This document shows positions 7,971 to 17,196 of a stretch of 64,000 bases of DNA, piece after piece. Numbering within the stretch: position 1 is the stretch's first letter; each line of letters opens with the position of its first letter. A program made the position numbers and the translations under genes. The notes under the pieces were generated by a model that saw nothing but the letters and a program-made list of their open reading frames with translations, was not told the origin of the DNA and did no database searches. This stretch comes from Mucilaginibacter hurinus (GTDB taxonomy: Bacteria > Bacteroidota > Bacteroidia > Sphingobacteriales > Sphingobacteriaceae): positions 124,001 through 188,000 of the forward strand of contig NZ_QGDC01000006.1 of assembly GCF_003324525.1 (NCBI RefSeq), read 5' to 3'.

Positions 7971-9581
7971 TTAAGAGGGGCTGTTGTGAAGCTCAAATCC
8001 TACAACGTTTAACAGGTAATTATCCATCATATCAATGTCTACAGCATCATTAAGATACCCAATGTGCATATCGGGTCTTACAATAACAGCCTTTCGTTGC
8101 CCTTTTTTTATCTCAAAGGCATTGTAAACCGCTAAGTTTTTGGGCGACGGCGGCAGGTAAAACAGATTAATGCCGCCATTATATTTTAGGGTTATCCATT
8201 GGGCCAGGGTGAAAACATCTATCTCTTTTAGTTTCGCCATTACAATCACCGTAAAGCCCGGTTTGCTGCACCACGCGTGCAAGTCAGTTTCTTCCTGCGT
8301 TTTTTCGTCGTAAACCGGTAAGTAAGGCAGGCGGTCGCCCGCCCTTATATAGAGGGATTGGCTCAAATTTAAATTTATACGGCTGTCCCGGTAACTAATA
8401 CCTGTTTGGGATATTGTTTTAAAGAACAGTTTTCGCAACTTGTCCTGTCTCCATATAAAATTAATAAGCCGCGGCATTATCCACTTTTTAAAACCTCGTG
8501 CAAGCCAGTTCTGTGAGGTAATCAGGTTAAAGGCGCGGTCGGTTGTATTGAGGAGTTCACGGGCCACCGGTTGGCGCTCATCCTGGTATGTGCTAACAAT
8601 TGAGGTGTTAATGGCACCGGTAACCGCCCCTGCAAGTTTCCAGCCTAAATTATTAGCATCCTGCAGGCCGGTGTTCATGCCTTGCCCGCCTACAGGCGAA
8701 TGTATATGCGCAGCGTCGCCGATTAAAAAGCATCGCCGGTCCCTGAATTTTTCAGCCATTCGATGGTGGAGCTTGTATACAGTAAACCATTTAGCGCGAT
8801 TTATATTAACCGGCCAGCCCATTGTTCTGTCTAGATGTGATAAAATGTCTCCAAGTTGAAGTTCTTCCTCATTTGTCCCCGTGTGCGGCACATTGCCTAT
8901 AACTCTAAAGTTGTTTTTTTCAGGCAGCGGAAAGAGCGCGGCAAGGTCTTTACCAGCTATATGAATTTGTGCGTTATCGCCTATCTCGTTGCCCAACTCC
9001 ACGTCGGCCAGGTAAAATTTATTGGGGTAAGTATCGCCGTTAAAATTGATATTGGCCAAGCGCCTTACAGTACTGTGCGCGCCGTCAGCACCGATAACCC
9101 AATCGGCTGTTATAGTATATTGTGTGTCGTTATGTTCAAGCCCAAGACTAACTGTGTCATCGCTTTGTTTTAGCGATATTAGCGTGGTAGCCCAATATAC
9201 CGGGCAGGTGTTTTGTGTGAGGTAATCGAGTAGCAGGCGTTCGTTTTTGCTTTGCTGAAACAACAAAATGTATGGAAAAGCAGTTTGATCTGTGCTTATA
9301 TCGCTAAAATCAGCTTTTGCTTTTGTACTGCCCTCAAAATTTAATGATACACCTGCGGCAATTTTTCCATCCTTTATTGCCCTGTCGGCAATGCCCATCT
9401 GGCGGTATATCTCTAAGGTGCGCGCTTGCACCGCTAAAGCTTTAGATTGATCGGTAGGGCCGTTGCGGCTGTCAATAACTATGGGCATAACACCATTGCG
9501 CAGCAGCTGCGCTGCCATCATCAGTCCGGATGGGCCGGCACCCACCACCAATACTTTAACATGCTTTTCGCCAATTACCAT
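7971..9581 (-). CDS. FAD-dependent aromatic-ring monooxygenase (PheA/TfdB type)
   Basis: A 536-residue flavoprotein hydroxylase. The FAD-binding Rossmann motif VGAGPSGLMMA is at about 12-22, the DG motif DWVIGADGAHSTVR near 160, and the second FAD motif IGDAAHIHSPVGGQGMN near 288. The C-terminal part from about 400 looks like the thioredoxin-like domain of phenol-hydroxylase relatives. Substrate unknown; no aromatic degradation genes surround it. It lies just downstream of the methyltransferase gene on the same strand (start within 7 bases of that stop), so the two are probably co-transcribed. Confidence 0.9.
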   Translation of the reverse strand: MVIGEKHVKVLVVGAGPSGLMMAAQLLRNGVMPIVIDSRNGPTDQSKALAVQARTLEIYRQMGIADRAIKDGKIAAGVSLNFEGSTKAKADFSDISTDQTAFPYILLFQQSKNERLLLDYLTQNTCPVYWATTLISLKQSDDTVSLGLEHNDTQYTITADWVIGADGAHSTVRRLANINFNGDTYPNKFYLADVELGNEIGDNAQIHIAGKDLAALFPLPEKNNFRVIGNVPHTGTNEEELQLGDILSHLDRTMGWPVNINRAKWFTVYKLHHRMAEKFRDRRCFLIGDAAHIHSPVGGQGMNTGLQDANNLGWKLAGAVTGAINTSIVSTYQDERQPVARELLNTTDRAFNLITSQNWLARGFKKWIMPRLINFIWRQDKLRKLFFKTISQTGISYRDSRINLNLSQSLYIRAGDRLPYLPVYDEKTQEETDLHAWCSKPGFTVIVMAKLKEIDVFTLAQWITLKYNGGINLFYLPPSPKNLAVYNAFEIKKGQRKAVIVRPDMHIGYLNDAVDIDMMDNYLLNVVGFELHNSPS

Positions 9582-9587
9582 TTGTAA

Positions 9588-10295
9588 TCAACGGAATAGT
9601 AAAAAAATAGTTGGCTTTTTGTGTAAGTCAGGTGTTTGTTTACGCCAGTCGGCAATGGTTTTTGTTTTTATAAATTCATCTGCTGCAGTAATATTGCAGG
9701 CTATGCACAACTTTGTAGTAGGCTGGCATGTTCGCAATATCTCTTCCAGCATCGGGTTGTTTCTAAACGGAGTCTCAATAAACAATTGGGTTTGCTTATT
9801 CCGCTCGGCAAGGGTTTCTAATTCTTTAATTTTGCGGCTTCTTTCAACTTTATCAATAGGCAGGTAACCATGGAAGGTAAAGCTTTGCCCGCTAAATCCT
9901 GATGCCATAAGTGCCAGTAAAATAGAACTTGGGCCTACCAAGGGCACAACGTTAATGCCCCTGCGGTGTGCTTCGGCCACAATATCAGTACCGGGGTCGG
10001 CAATCCCGGGGCACCCAGCCTCGCTCATAAGACCAACATCATTCCCTGCCAATAGTCCCTCGATAAACTCTTTAAGCGGTATATCACGCTTGTGCTTGCC
10101 GTAGTCGTGAATAATGAGTTCGCTTTGCGGAGTTTTTAAGCCAGCTTCTTTTAAACAACGTCTTGCAGTTTTTTCGTTCTCAACAATATATTCCTTAATG
10201 CTGTTAATAGTATTAACCAAATATGGTGTAAGCGACTTTGCCGCGGCGTTATCAGCGAGCGGTACCGGTATTAAATAAAGCGTTCCTGAAGGCAT
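9588..10295 (-). CDS. RsmI-like SAM-dependent methyltransferase
   Basis: A 235-residue tetrapyrrole-methylase-fold protein related to RsmI, the enzyme that 2'-O-methylates C1402 of 16S rRNA. The fold is seen in GTLYLIPVPL at the start, VGLMSEAGCPGIADPG near 90 and VVPLVGPSSILLALMASG near 118. I chose the internal ATG at 10295 (MPSGTLYLIP); the longer frame would run into the opposite gene's ribosome binding region. It is shorter than canonical RsmI (about 280), as in a Bacteroidota paralogue group, so I leave the symbol blank. Confidence 0.85.
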   Translation of the reverse strand: MPSGTLYLIPVPLADNAAAKSLTPYLVNTINSIKEYIVENEKTARRCLKEAGLKTPQSELIIHDYGKHKRDIPLKEFIEGLLAGNDVGLMSEAGCPGIADPGTDIVAEAHRRGINVVPLVGPSSILLALMASGFSGQSFTFHGYLPIDKVERSRKIKELETLAERNKQTQLFIETPFRNNPMLEEILRTCQPTTKLCIACNITAADEFIKTKTIADWRKQTPDLHKKPTIFLLFR

Positions 10296-10350
10296 ATTGC
10301 AAAAGTGGCGTTTTTTATTTAATTTAAGCTTTAAGAAAGAGGAGGCCAAT

Positions 10351-11067
10351 ATGAATTCGCTTGGTATTAACTGGTTTATTGAAGGCGCTATTGATTTTGA
10401 GCATAAAAAGTATATCCTGTTAGGCTATTTGCAGGAAATAAATCGACATTTTGACAGGAGCAAGTTATACCCTAACCTTACCGATCTTATTTTTCACTAC
10501 AACAATCTGCTTGAGTTTAAGCAAAATAAATCAGTATTACAGCAAGCCTTTCCGCAACGGCTCACCAAAGCTGATATAGATGCTGTAAAGCTCACTTATC
10601 AAAAAATAGTGCAGGACGATAATTCAATGCAAGAGATTGAGCGCATTATCGCCTATTCGTTAAGTAAAATGGATCCTGCGATACAAACAGGCAAGGAGAT
10701 ATACGATTTTGTTGAAAGCCGGCTGGAGATAAACCCGGTTGGCGTAGTGCCCCTGGTACCTTATCACGGTTATTTTTCATTGCGCAACGGTAATGATCGT
10801 ACCGGTTTTATTTACGAATACCAGCTTACTATTTTTGAAGGTAAGGACGACCGGTACCGTGGCATCAACATACAATTTATAGATACTTATCAGCAGAGTA
10901 TAGCCAATACACCTGAACATATAAAGCTGCAACTGATAAATAAGCACAGACATTTGCCTAATCCCGCGGTGTACTATGTGCAAAGCGATATCAGTTTTCC
11001 GCTTGAGCCAACATTGCTGCCGGTGGCTAAAAGAAGCTTGGTCAAATACATCTCAAGCGCGGCGTAG
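10351..11067 (+). CDS. Conserved hypothetical protein
   Basis: A 238-residue soluble protein with no signal peptide or membrane segment and no domain I can name. The start is decided by a clear Shine-Dalgarno sequence, AGAGGAGG at 10338-10345, five bases before the ATG; this is rare in this window. The N-terminal part is helical and charged, the C-terminal half (PLVPYHGYFSLRNGNDR, YRGINIQFIDTY) looks beta-rich. It is divergent from the methyltransferase and convergent with the next hypothetical gene. Confidence 0.7.
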   Translation: MNSLGINWFIEGAIDFEHKKYILLGYLQEINRHFDRSKLYPNLTDLIFHYNNLLEFKQNKSVLQQAFPQRLTKADIDAVKLTYQKIVQDDNSMQEIERIIAYSLSKMDPAIQTGKEIYDFVESRLEINPVGVVPLVPYHGYFSLRNGNDRTGFIYEYQLTIFEGKDDRYRGINIQFIDTYQQSIANTPEHIKLQLINKHRHLPNPAVYYVQSDISFPLEPTLLPVAKRSLVKYISSAA

Positions 11068-11088
11068 CCGAGTAATTGTTAGTTGGAA

Positions 11089-11700
11089 TTACGAATTTAC
11101 TTTTGACACAAACTCAGCCAGGCAGATGCTTTTTTCGGGCGAAATGCCCTTGGTGCTGCCAATAACGAGAGCCTGGTTGTTTATTTCAATTACAATGTCT
11201 GGTATGCCCACCGCCATCACCGCATTTCTGAAATCCTGGGTTATGCCGGCAGCAGCTTTCTGATCATTATCCGCAACAACATAAAACTTATCGCTAAAAG
11301 CTTTATCGTCTTTAAAATCAATTTCTAAAGGGGTAATTAGTTCAACAATCTTATCGCGGAAGGTTTCGGGGCGTATTCTGATCTTGCCCATATCCTGTTT
11401 TAGATAAGTAAGCGCCCATACATGGTACTCGCGCAATTCGTCAACTTCGCCGCTTTGCCAAACAATCTTTTTATAGGTTTCTATTACCATTATATAGCTC
11501 CTGTCAACCCCGTTAATGGTATATGAATCACGTACAATTACCTCATCATAATTTTTAAACGCCTCAAAGTCGGCAAGTTTAAAATCTATGCTACCCGTGC
11601 GTTCAAGTGTAAACTTTTCCTGCAGCGTTTTAAACGCTTCGTATATATGTACTATTTCCGATGGGGTGAGCCCATCGCTGTTAAATGGTAGGTTTTTCAT
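11089..11700 (-). CDS. Conserved hypothetical protein
   Basis: A 203-residue soluble protein starting MKNLPFNSDGL. No motif recognised. It looks like an alpha/beta protein: charged helices at 10-35 and alternating strands (DEVIVRDSYTI, RSYIMVIETYKKIVW, REYHVWALTYL). It begins one base after the stop of the aminotransferase on the same strand, so it is translated from the same mRNA. Whether it works with the aminotransferase is unknown. Confidence 0.7.
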   Translation of the reverse strand: MKNLPFNSDGLTPSEIVHIYEAFKTLQEKFTLERTGSIDFKLADFEAFKNYDEVIVRDSYTINGVDRSYIMVIETYKKIVWQSGEVDELREYHVWALTYLKQDMGKIRIRPETFRDKIVELITPLEIDFKDDKAFSDKFYVVADNDQKAAAGITQDFRNAVMAVGIPDIVIEINNQALVIGSTKGISPEKSICLAEFVSKVNS

Positions 11701-11701
11701 A

Positions 11702-12961
11702 TTACTTTAACTTTGCTAAAGCTGCCTTTATTCTTGGAATGGTATGCTGTATATCTTCATTTGTTATTGTACCTACCGATGCCCTGAACCAAGCCATATC
11801 TTCGCCGGTACCAAACGCTGAGAAGGGCACAAACGCGATGCCCGCATTTTTAATGAGATAAAAATTGACATCAGTCGCAGTTTCAAGCAATTTACCATCA
11901 GGTGTAGTTTTGCCTATGTAATCAACCTTAATGGTAAGGTAAATGGCACCCATTGGCTCAATCGCATCTACGTTAAAGCCTTCGGCTTTTAGCTGCTGAA
12001 AGCCACGGTATAACGCATCAAGACTGGCTTGTACATTACTCTTAAGATTTTCCAAAAAGGTGTCAACAGCGTTAACGTCACTTAAAAATTTACCCATTGC
12101 CATTTGCTCCGCCTTGGGTGCCCATGCCCCCATGTGGCCCACAATGGCTTTCATGCTATTAACAATATTTGCCGGGCCAAATCCCCAGCCTACACGTACC
12201 CCGGTAGCAGCAAAGCATTTTGAGCCGCCATCAACAAAAATGGTATAATCGCGTAATTCGGGGCGTAAACTTACGGGGTTATAATGCTCATGTTCGCCAA
12301 AAGTTAACTGCGAGTATATCTGGTCATACATCAGGTATAAAGGTTTTTCACCCGCAGCACGACTTTTATTTTCGGCTATCACGAGGTCGCATATTTCTTC
12401 CAGGTCTTTTTTAGCGAACATGGTGCCGGTTGGGTTTAATGGCGAACATAGCGCCAGTAACGCGGCCCCTTTTAAATGCGGACGGATCTCATCCGCTGTT
12501 GGCATAAAATTATTTTCGGGCAGGGTTGGCAGCATAACACCATCGGCGGCCAGCAAATCGCAGTAATGGTTATTGTTCCACGACGGTGTGGGGAATACCA
12601 CCTTTTCGCCCGGGTTAACTACCGCAAGAAATATAGAGTAAATAAGCGGTCGTGACCCACCTGATACCAAAATTTCATTGGCTGGCGCATACTCCAGGTC
12701 ATAGCGTTCCTTCAAAAAGTTTGCTATGCTCTCGCGCAGCGGTAACATCCCGTCAGCAGCAGGGTAATTAGTTTGATTATCGGAATAAGCGTCAACAATG
12801 TTTTGCTTAAGCTGGGGGGGGATTGGGTATATGTTTGAATCAAAATCGCCGATAGTAAGGTTTGCGATATTTTCGCCCTGGCGCTTTAATTCGTTTATTT
12901 CGGCTGCTATTTTTATTATTTCGGAGCCCCTAAGCTGTTGGGCTAATGAAGATACGCTCAT
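11702..12961 (-). CDS. Class I/II pyridoxal-phosphate aminotransferase
   Basis: A 419-residue fold-type I aminotransferase, related to aspartate aminotransferases. Recognisable are VSGGSRPLIYSIF near 103 (phosphate-binding turn), SPLNPTGTMF near 173, YDQIYSQLTFGEHEH near 210 and the PLP-lysine motif GGSKCFAATGVRVGW near 243. The substrate cannot be fixed. It is followed without a gap by a hypothetical gene, and a strong terminator separates it from the desaturase upstream. Confidence 0.9.
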   Translation of the reverse strand: MSVSSLAQQLRGSEIIKIAAEINELKRQGENIANLTIGDFDSNIYPIPPQLKQNIVDAYSDNQTNYPAADGMLPLRESIANFLKERYDLEYAPANEILVSGGSRPLIYSIFLAVVNPGEKVVFPTPSWNNNHYCDLLAADGVMLPTLPENNFMPTADEIRPHLKGAALLALCSPLNPTGTMFAKKDLEEICDLVIAENKSRAAGEKPLYLMYDQIYSQLTFGEHEHYNPVSLRPELRDYTIFVDGGSKCFAATGVRVGWGFGPANIVNSMKAIVGHMGAWAPKAEQMAMGKFLSDVNAVDTFLENLKSNVQASLDALYRGFQQLKAEGFNVDAIEPMGAIYLTIKVDYIGKTTPDGKLLETATDVNFYLIKNAGIAFVPFSAFGTGEDMAWFRASVGTITNEDIQHTIPRIKAALAKLK

Positions 12962-13002
12962 TGTTAACGAATAAATATTTGCCTGTAAATATAGGGGAAA
13001 TA

Positions 13003-13037
13003 AAAAAGCCGTTCAGAATTTTCGTGAACGGCTTTTT
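13003..13037 (-). terminator. Rho-independent terminator after the desaturase gene
   Basis: A perfect 13-base-pair inverted repeat, AAAAAGCCGTTCA and its complement, with a 9-base loop. On the minus strand it ends in a run of T and follows the desaturase stop at 13043; it could work in both directions. Confidence 0.9.
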
Positions 13038-13042
13038 ATATT

Positions 13043-13780
13043 TTAAGCGAGATATGCCTTTCGTATCCTGATGAGCCTTATCCAGTGCATCGCCTTCATT
13101 ACCGGGTAAACCGGGTCAAGCTCAAACCACTTCGCGCCGAAGTTAGCATTGTTAGGATGACGGTGGTGGTTATTTTGAAATAATTCACCCAGCATAAAAA
13201 AATCAAAAGGAGTTGAGTTTTTAGATTTGTCGCCATTATCAAAATTAGAATAGCCATATTTATGGCCGCACCAGTTTACAATTGCACCGTGTAGTGGCCC
13301 CATAATAAAATGGATAGGTAATAATAGAAACATCCACCAGTGCGTAGCAAACTCAATGTAAAACCAGGTATACAAGCCCATAAACACAAGCCGTGAAGCA
13401 ATGGTTGAACCGATAACATCGATTAGCGGCCATTCCGGCGTATTGCCGGCAAAGCGTGCTTCAGGTTCTTTAAGCCTGCGGGCGTGCTGGCGATAACTTT
13501 TTGAGGTATACCACATCATTTGGAATACATCCCTGAAGAAGTGAGGCGAATGCGGATCCTTTTCTGTGTCGCTGTAAGCGTGATGCTCGCGGTGCATGAT
13601 AGCATAGGCGCGCGGATTAAGATATGACGAGCCTTGAAAAATGAATGTTAAAAAATGGAACACACGTTCGGTAAATTTATTAGTCGTAAACATTTTATGA
13701 GATGCATAACGGTGCAGGTAAAATGTTTGAAAAAATAACGAGAGGAACCAGTGTGCTACGAAGAAAATTAATATATACAC
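13043..13780 (-). CDS. Membrane fatty-acid (acyl-CoA) desaturase
   Basis: A 245-residue integral membrane diiron desaturase. All three histidine boxes are present: HRYASH at 23-28, HREHH at 63-67 and NNHHRH near 205. Hydrophobic segments at 1-20, 40-55, 122-140 and 145-165 place the boxes on the cytoplasmic side. At 245 residues it is shorter than many delta-9 desaturases but similar in layout to bacterial stearoyl-CoA-type enzymes. It has its own promoter box and terminator. Role inferred: membrane lipid unsaturation. Confidence 0.9.
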   Translation of the reverse strand: MYILIFFVAHWFLSLFFQTFYLHRYASHKMFTTNKFTERVFHFLTFIFQGSSYLNPRAYAIMHREHHAYSDTEKDPHSPHFFRDVFQMMWYTSKSYRQHARRLKEPEARFAGNTPEWPLIDVIGSTIASRLVFMGLYTWFYIEFATHWWMFLLLPIHFIMGPLHGAIVNWCGHKYGYSNFDNGDKSKNSTPFDFFMLGELFQNNHHRHPNNANFGAKWFELDPVYPVMKAMHWIRLIRIRKAYLA

Positions 13781-13822
13781 AACTTAAATTTATATTGGAA
13801 CTTTACTTATTTGGAATCTTTA

Positions 13823-13830
13823 CAAAGATA
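13823..13830 (-). promoter_or_regulatory. -7 promoter box for the desaturase
   Basis: On the minus strand TATCTTTG, 42 bases before the start codon at 13780. No TTG -33 box recognised. Confidence 0.6.
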
Positions 13831-13886
13831 CGATTAAAAATGATTACTAGTTTTAATCATGTACATTGTAATGTCATTCTTACCGT

Positions 13887-13919
13887 AAAAGCCGCTCCAT
13901 GGAACATGAAACGGCTTTT
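13887..13919 (-). terminator. Terminator after the PA2169-type gene
   Basis: AAAAGCCG and CGGCTTTT form an 8-base-pair stem with a 17-base loop, 19 bases past the stop at 13938; the minus strand ends in TTTT. Confidence 0.7.
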
Positions 13920-13937
13920 GAAAATAGGATTGAATGA

Positions 13938-14393
13938 TTATACAGCGGCGTCGCGGAGTGCCTTAACCCTGTCGTGTCCTTCGTTAATTTTTTGTTGTTG
14001 CTGCGTTAATACAGAAACTATATCTATCGACAGGTTTTCTTCTTTAAGGGCATCCTGGTATGCTTTTTTAATCGCGTCTTCACCACGCTCGCATTCATCT
14101 AAAATGCTTTTGCGGTCTTGCCCGCTAATAGTGGCTCTAATATCAAGCCAGGTACGATGTATTGTGCCCAGTGCGCTGCTGCCTGTCTCGGGGTTTTCAC
14201 CCAATTGACTTATTATGCCGCCAAGCTCTTGTATATTATCGCGGCTATCTTGTGCAAACATGGTAAAAAGGTTGCGCAAGTCGTTGTCTTCAGGTGCAAG
14301 ATCTTTTAATGCGCGCGAAAAACCGGATACACGGTCGGTATTTATCTCTATCAGGTCTCTTAAAACTTCAACTGATTTTTCGATGGTTTCCAT
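13938..14393 (-). CDS. PA2169 family four-helix-bundle protein (DUF2383)
   Basis: A 151-residue ferritin-like helical protein of the PA2169/DUF2383 family. It starts METIEKSVEVLRDLIEIN and shows four amphipathic helices separated by short turns, with the conserved TWLDIRATISG segment at about 80-91. No catalytic function is established for the family; such genes are often stress-related. It is monocistronic, with its own terminator. Confidence 0.85.
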   Translation of the reverse strand: METIEKSVEVLRDLIEINTDRVSGFSRALKDLAPEDNDLRNLFTMFAQDSRDNIQELGGIISQLGENPETGSSALGTIHRTWLDIRATISGQDRKSILDECERGEDAIKKAYQDALKEENLSIDIVSVLTQQQQKINEGHDRVKALRDAAV

Positions 14394-14530
14394 AGTTATC
14401 TGTTTAAAAAATTATTATTTAAGTTAATAAAATAACCTGTGGAGATACTTTTTGTTTTTACGGATTTGATAAAATATTTACCAGGCTGCTGGCAAATACA
14501 GACGGCTTAACGCGCGGTTTTATGATTTTA

Positions 14531-15547
14531 TCAACCTCGCAGTTCAAACACTTCGGCCAATAGTTCATACGAGCGCAACCTGTCCTCAAAATCTTCCGTA
14601 ATGGTTACCGCCATAATTTCGTCTACATCATATTCAAGCGCCAAGCGGGTAAGTTGTGTTTTAATCTGCTCCGGGTTGCCTGTTACTACGCGCTTACTAT
14701 TATAGTTAATACGCTCTACTTCGCTGTCAGTGTAAACAATATCCTTTACATCGTCATAGCTGATAGGGTATACCGGCGCTCCTTTTTCAAATTGTAAAAA
14801 GCGGTGCAGCATTACAGCACGGTGTCTTTTTATCTTCTCTTCATCTTCCGAACAAAAAACAAACAAGGCCACATTGACCTCGGGGGCTTGCAGGTCTTCT
14901 GATGGTTGAAAGCGCTCGCGGTAAAGTTGTACACTTTGGGCGCCGCCATAAGGGTTAATAAAATGAGCATATGAGTAACCCATGCCAAAGTGAGCTGCAA
15001 AAAGTCCGCTTTGCCCGCTTGAACTAAGCAGCCACATGCCGGGTACAGTTTCTATTTGCGGAATGGCCCGTATTTTTGATTGCGGTGTGCCCGGTTCGCC
15101 GCGATCATGAAAATAGTTAATAAGGTCATACAGCTGCTGTACAAAATCCTGCTCGCTGAATTGATTTGAAGGATTAAGTACGCTGGCAGTGAGCCTGTCC
15201 GTGCCGGGTGCCCGACCCATACCCAGGTCAATACGACCGGGAAACAGCCCTTCAAGCATCCTGAAATTTTCGGCTACTTTTAACGTGCTGTGATTAGGCA
15301 TCATTATGCCGCCCGATCCGATACGCATATTTTTTGTTTCGCCGGCCAAATGCGCTATCAGCACCTCGGGGGTAGACCCCGCGAGTAGGCCGGTGTTATG
15401 GTGCTCAGATACCCAATAGCGGTAATAACCTAATTTATCGGTATGGCGGGCCAACTGCACCGTCTCCTGCAGGGCTTGCCCGGCTGTAACGCCTTTACGT
15501 ATGGGCGACTGGTCAAGTACGCTTAAGCGGATTTTTTTTGTGCTCAT
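14531..15547 (-). CDS. Luciferase-like (LLM class) flavin-dependent oxidoreductase
   Basis: A 338-residue TIM-barrel flavin oxidoreductase of the bacterial luciferase-like superfamily. The N-terminal pattern LSVLDQSPIRKG, the segment YRYWVSEHHN at about 42-51, IGSGGIMMPNHS near 77 and GRIDLGMGRAPGTD near 104 match the MsnO8/YhbW-like group. Substrate unknown. It has a -7 box 12 bases before the start and is transcribed alone. Confidence 0.92.
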   Translation of the reverse strand: MSTKKIRLSVLDQSPIRKGVTAGQALQETVQLARHTDKLGYYRYWVSEHHNTGLLAGSTPEVLIAHLAGETKNMRIGSGGIMMPNHSTLKVAENFRMLEGLFPGRIDLGMGRAPGTDRLTASVLNPSNQFSEQDFVQQLYDLINYFHDRGEPGTPQSKIRAIPQIETVPGMWLLSSSGQSGLFAAHFGMGYSYAHFINPYGGAQSVQLYRERFQPSEDLQAPEVNVALFVFCSEDEEKIKRHRAVMLHRFLQFEKGAPVYPISYDDVKDIVYTDSEVERINYNSKRVVTGNPEQIKTQLTRLALEYDVDEIMAVTITEDFEDRLRSYELLAEVFELRG

Positions 15548-15559
15548 ATTTTAATAACA

Positions 15560-15567
15560 CAAAAATA
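15560..15567 (-). promoter_or_regulatory. -7 promoter box for the LLM oxidoreductase
   Basis: On the minus strand TATTTTTG, ending 12 bases before the ATG at 15547, so the 5' leader would be very short. Confidence 0.5.
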
Positions 15568-15646
15568 GCACTAAGGGTATCTGTAATAGTGGCTTTAGCG
15601 GTTTATGGCAATTCAATTACCATAAAGTGATATGGCTATGATTAAG

Positions 15647-16321
15647 CTACCACGCAGAGTAAGATATAACCTTCGACGAGCCCGTTGCAACTCCATTTAG
15701 TTTACTGTCTGTTTGTATAACGCCCACGCCTTTTGCCAGGTATACATCATAAGTGCCATAAGACGTAAATCCTGTACCGTTTACATTGTACTGTATATCC
15801 AGAGTGGTGTGCACTACATTATTATAGGTGATCCCTGCAACGGTTTTTTTTATATCTTGTTCTATTAGTTTGCCAACAAGCTTTGCCGGGAAGCCATTAA
15901 CTAATCCATCATCAGTAAGTGAAGTTTCCCAGGTATCGCCAACAGCGGCGGTATCAACCAGGTAAACAAGCTCAGCAGTCACGCCTTCGCGTAATGATGT
16001 CGATCGCGATAAATATTTATGCTCGCCCACGTACAGGTAGCTGGTTTGCCTGCCGTATAATATTGATTCTGTACTAACTTCGTGATATGGCTTGCCATTT
16101 ATGGTTACAATTCTGCCGGTAACGGTTTGAAGTGCCGTGTCTTTTGCCGAACCGACAATATCTGAAACTATTTTCCAATAGCTTCCTTTGGTAATCGGCA
16201 AATAACCTTTTGATGTATCAGGGCTGCCCGGATTACGGCCACCAAAGGCGGAAATGTCTTTTCTGCAGGAGCTGCTAAACAGGGCAATGGCTGCCAAAAT
16301 GAAAGGTAAGGCTTTTTTCAT
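15647..16321 (-). CDS. Lipoprotein, paralogue 1 of a tandem family
   Basis: A 224-residue lipoprotein: the signal peptide ends in the lipobox SSSC, followed by RKD. It shares with the next two upstream genes the pattern GSYWKI near residue 46, TVTGRIVTINGKPYH near 67, VGDTWET near 127 and NNVVHTTLDIQY near 163, ending with a KGVGVI segment. It is the most diverged of the three. Function unknown; the fold looks all-beta. Probably anchored at the outer membrane or in the periplasm. Confidence 0.75.
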   Translation of the reverse strand: MKKALPFILAAIALFSSSCRKDISAFGGRNPGSPDTSKGYLPITKGSYWKIVSDIVGSAKDTALQTVTGRIVTINGKPYHEVSTESILYGRQTSYLYVGEHKYLSRSTSLREGVTAELVYLVDTAAVGDTWETSLTDDGLVNGFPAKLVGKLIEQDIKKTVAGITYNNVVHTTLDIQYNVNGTGFTSYGTYDVYLAKGVGVIQTDSKLNGVATGSSKVISYSAW

Positions 16322-16393
16322 TACATAATAATACAGCCGTAAATATAGCTTTAATAGTTTTATAACTGCAGTTTACGCCTGCATAAAAGGCAA

Positions 16394-16425
16394 AAGGTGC
16401 CTGCGCGTATCGCGCAAAGCACCTT
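16394..16425 (-). terminator. Terminator hairpin after lipoprotein paralogue 2
   Basis: AAGGTGC pairs with GCACCTT and, inside it, GCGCG with CGCGC around a three-base loop. On the minus strand the hairpin is followed by TTTTGCCTTTT, about 120 bases beyond the stop at 16543. Confidence 0.6.
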
Positions 16426-16542
16426 CTACTAACTGAACCTATTATTAATTGTAATCTTTATTCGGGCGATTGATGACATCATTGCGTCGATGGCATCATT
16501 TAAAAACGCAGGCCCGTAATCGCTTTCCCCTAATTAAAGTCG

Positions 16543-17196
16543 TTACTTAATGGTGTAGTTAAACAACTCTGATTTTGAAACCTCAACGCCGCCTTGTTTA
16601 ACATAGTTGCCAATTATACCCACGTTTTTAGCCACAAAGTACTCAGACGTTGACAAGGTTTGGAAGTTTTCGCCAAGTTTTACCTGTAACTCAACTTTAG
16701 TATGTATTACATTATTGTAAGCTTTATCAAGTATGGTTTTGCTTATGCCTTTTTCAACTATAGTTGTTTTAATTTTTGCTTCAACTTCTTCACCCTCTAT
16801 TTCCATAGTAGCAGTGGTTTCCCAGCTTTCGCCTACAGCTTTAGTATCATTTAAGTAAGCAATTTCCAGCACACCCTCGTCGCCGGCCTCAATGTAAGTA
16901 CTGTATACATTATTGTTCAGCCCAATGTAAGTAGATGAGGTGTCACTGTTATCAGCCGATGTTACCACGTAGAATTTTTTACCATTAAAAGTTTTTACGG
17001 TATCCGTCATCGTGTTGGTTGTAGTATCGGTAATGGTGTTGCCCAGTACTTTAATAGTGTTACGGTACTTCCAAACCGAATTTTTTGTAAATGGTTGATA
17101 AGTGTCGCCGCCGCCGGGCTTATTGTCTTTATCCTTTTTACAGGCACCTAAAAATAATGTTGTTATTGCTGTGAGTATTAATATCGATTTTTTCAT
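16543..17196 (-). CDS. Lipoprotein, paralogue 2 of a tandem family
   Basis: A 217-residue lipoprotein starting MKKSILILTA at 17196, with lipobox LGAC and a lysine-rich linker KKDKDNK. The open frame extends upstream to 17523, but that part has no signal peptide or similarity, so I use the internal start. Shared blocks with paralogue 3: YQPFTKNSVWKYR, KTFNGKKFYVV, YIGLNNNVYS, AVGESWET, IVEKGISKT, YNNVIHTKVELQVK and FVAKNVGII. Function unknown. Confidence 0.8.
   Translation of the reverse strand: MKKSILILTAITTLFLGACKKDKDNKPGGGDTYQPFTKNSVWKYRNTIKVLGNTITDTTTNTMTDTVKTFNGKKFYVVTSADNSDTSSTYIGLNNNVYSTYIEAGDEGVLEIAYLNDTKAVGESWETTATMEIEGEEVEAKIKTTIVEKGISKTILDKAYNNVIHTKVELQVKLGENFQTLSTSEYFVAKNVGIIGNYVKQGGVEVSKSELFNYTIK

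Noticed and set aside
7946-7974. Terminator between miaE and the monooxygenase gene
   Set aside because: AGTGC/GCACT can pair, but the stem is only five bases and no T run follows, so it is too weak to list.
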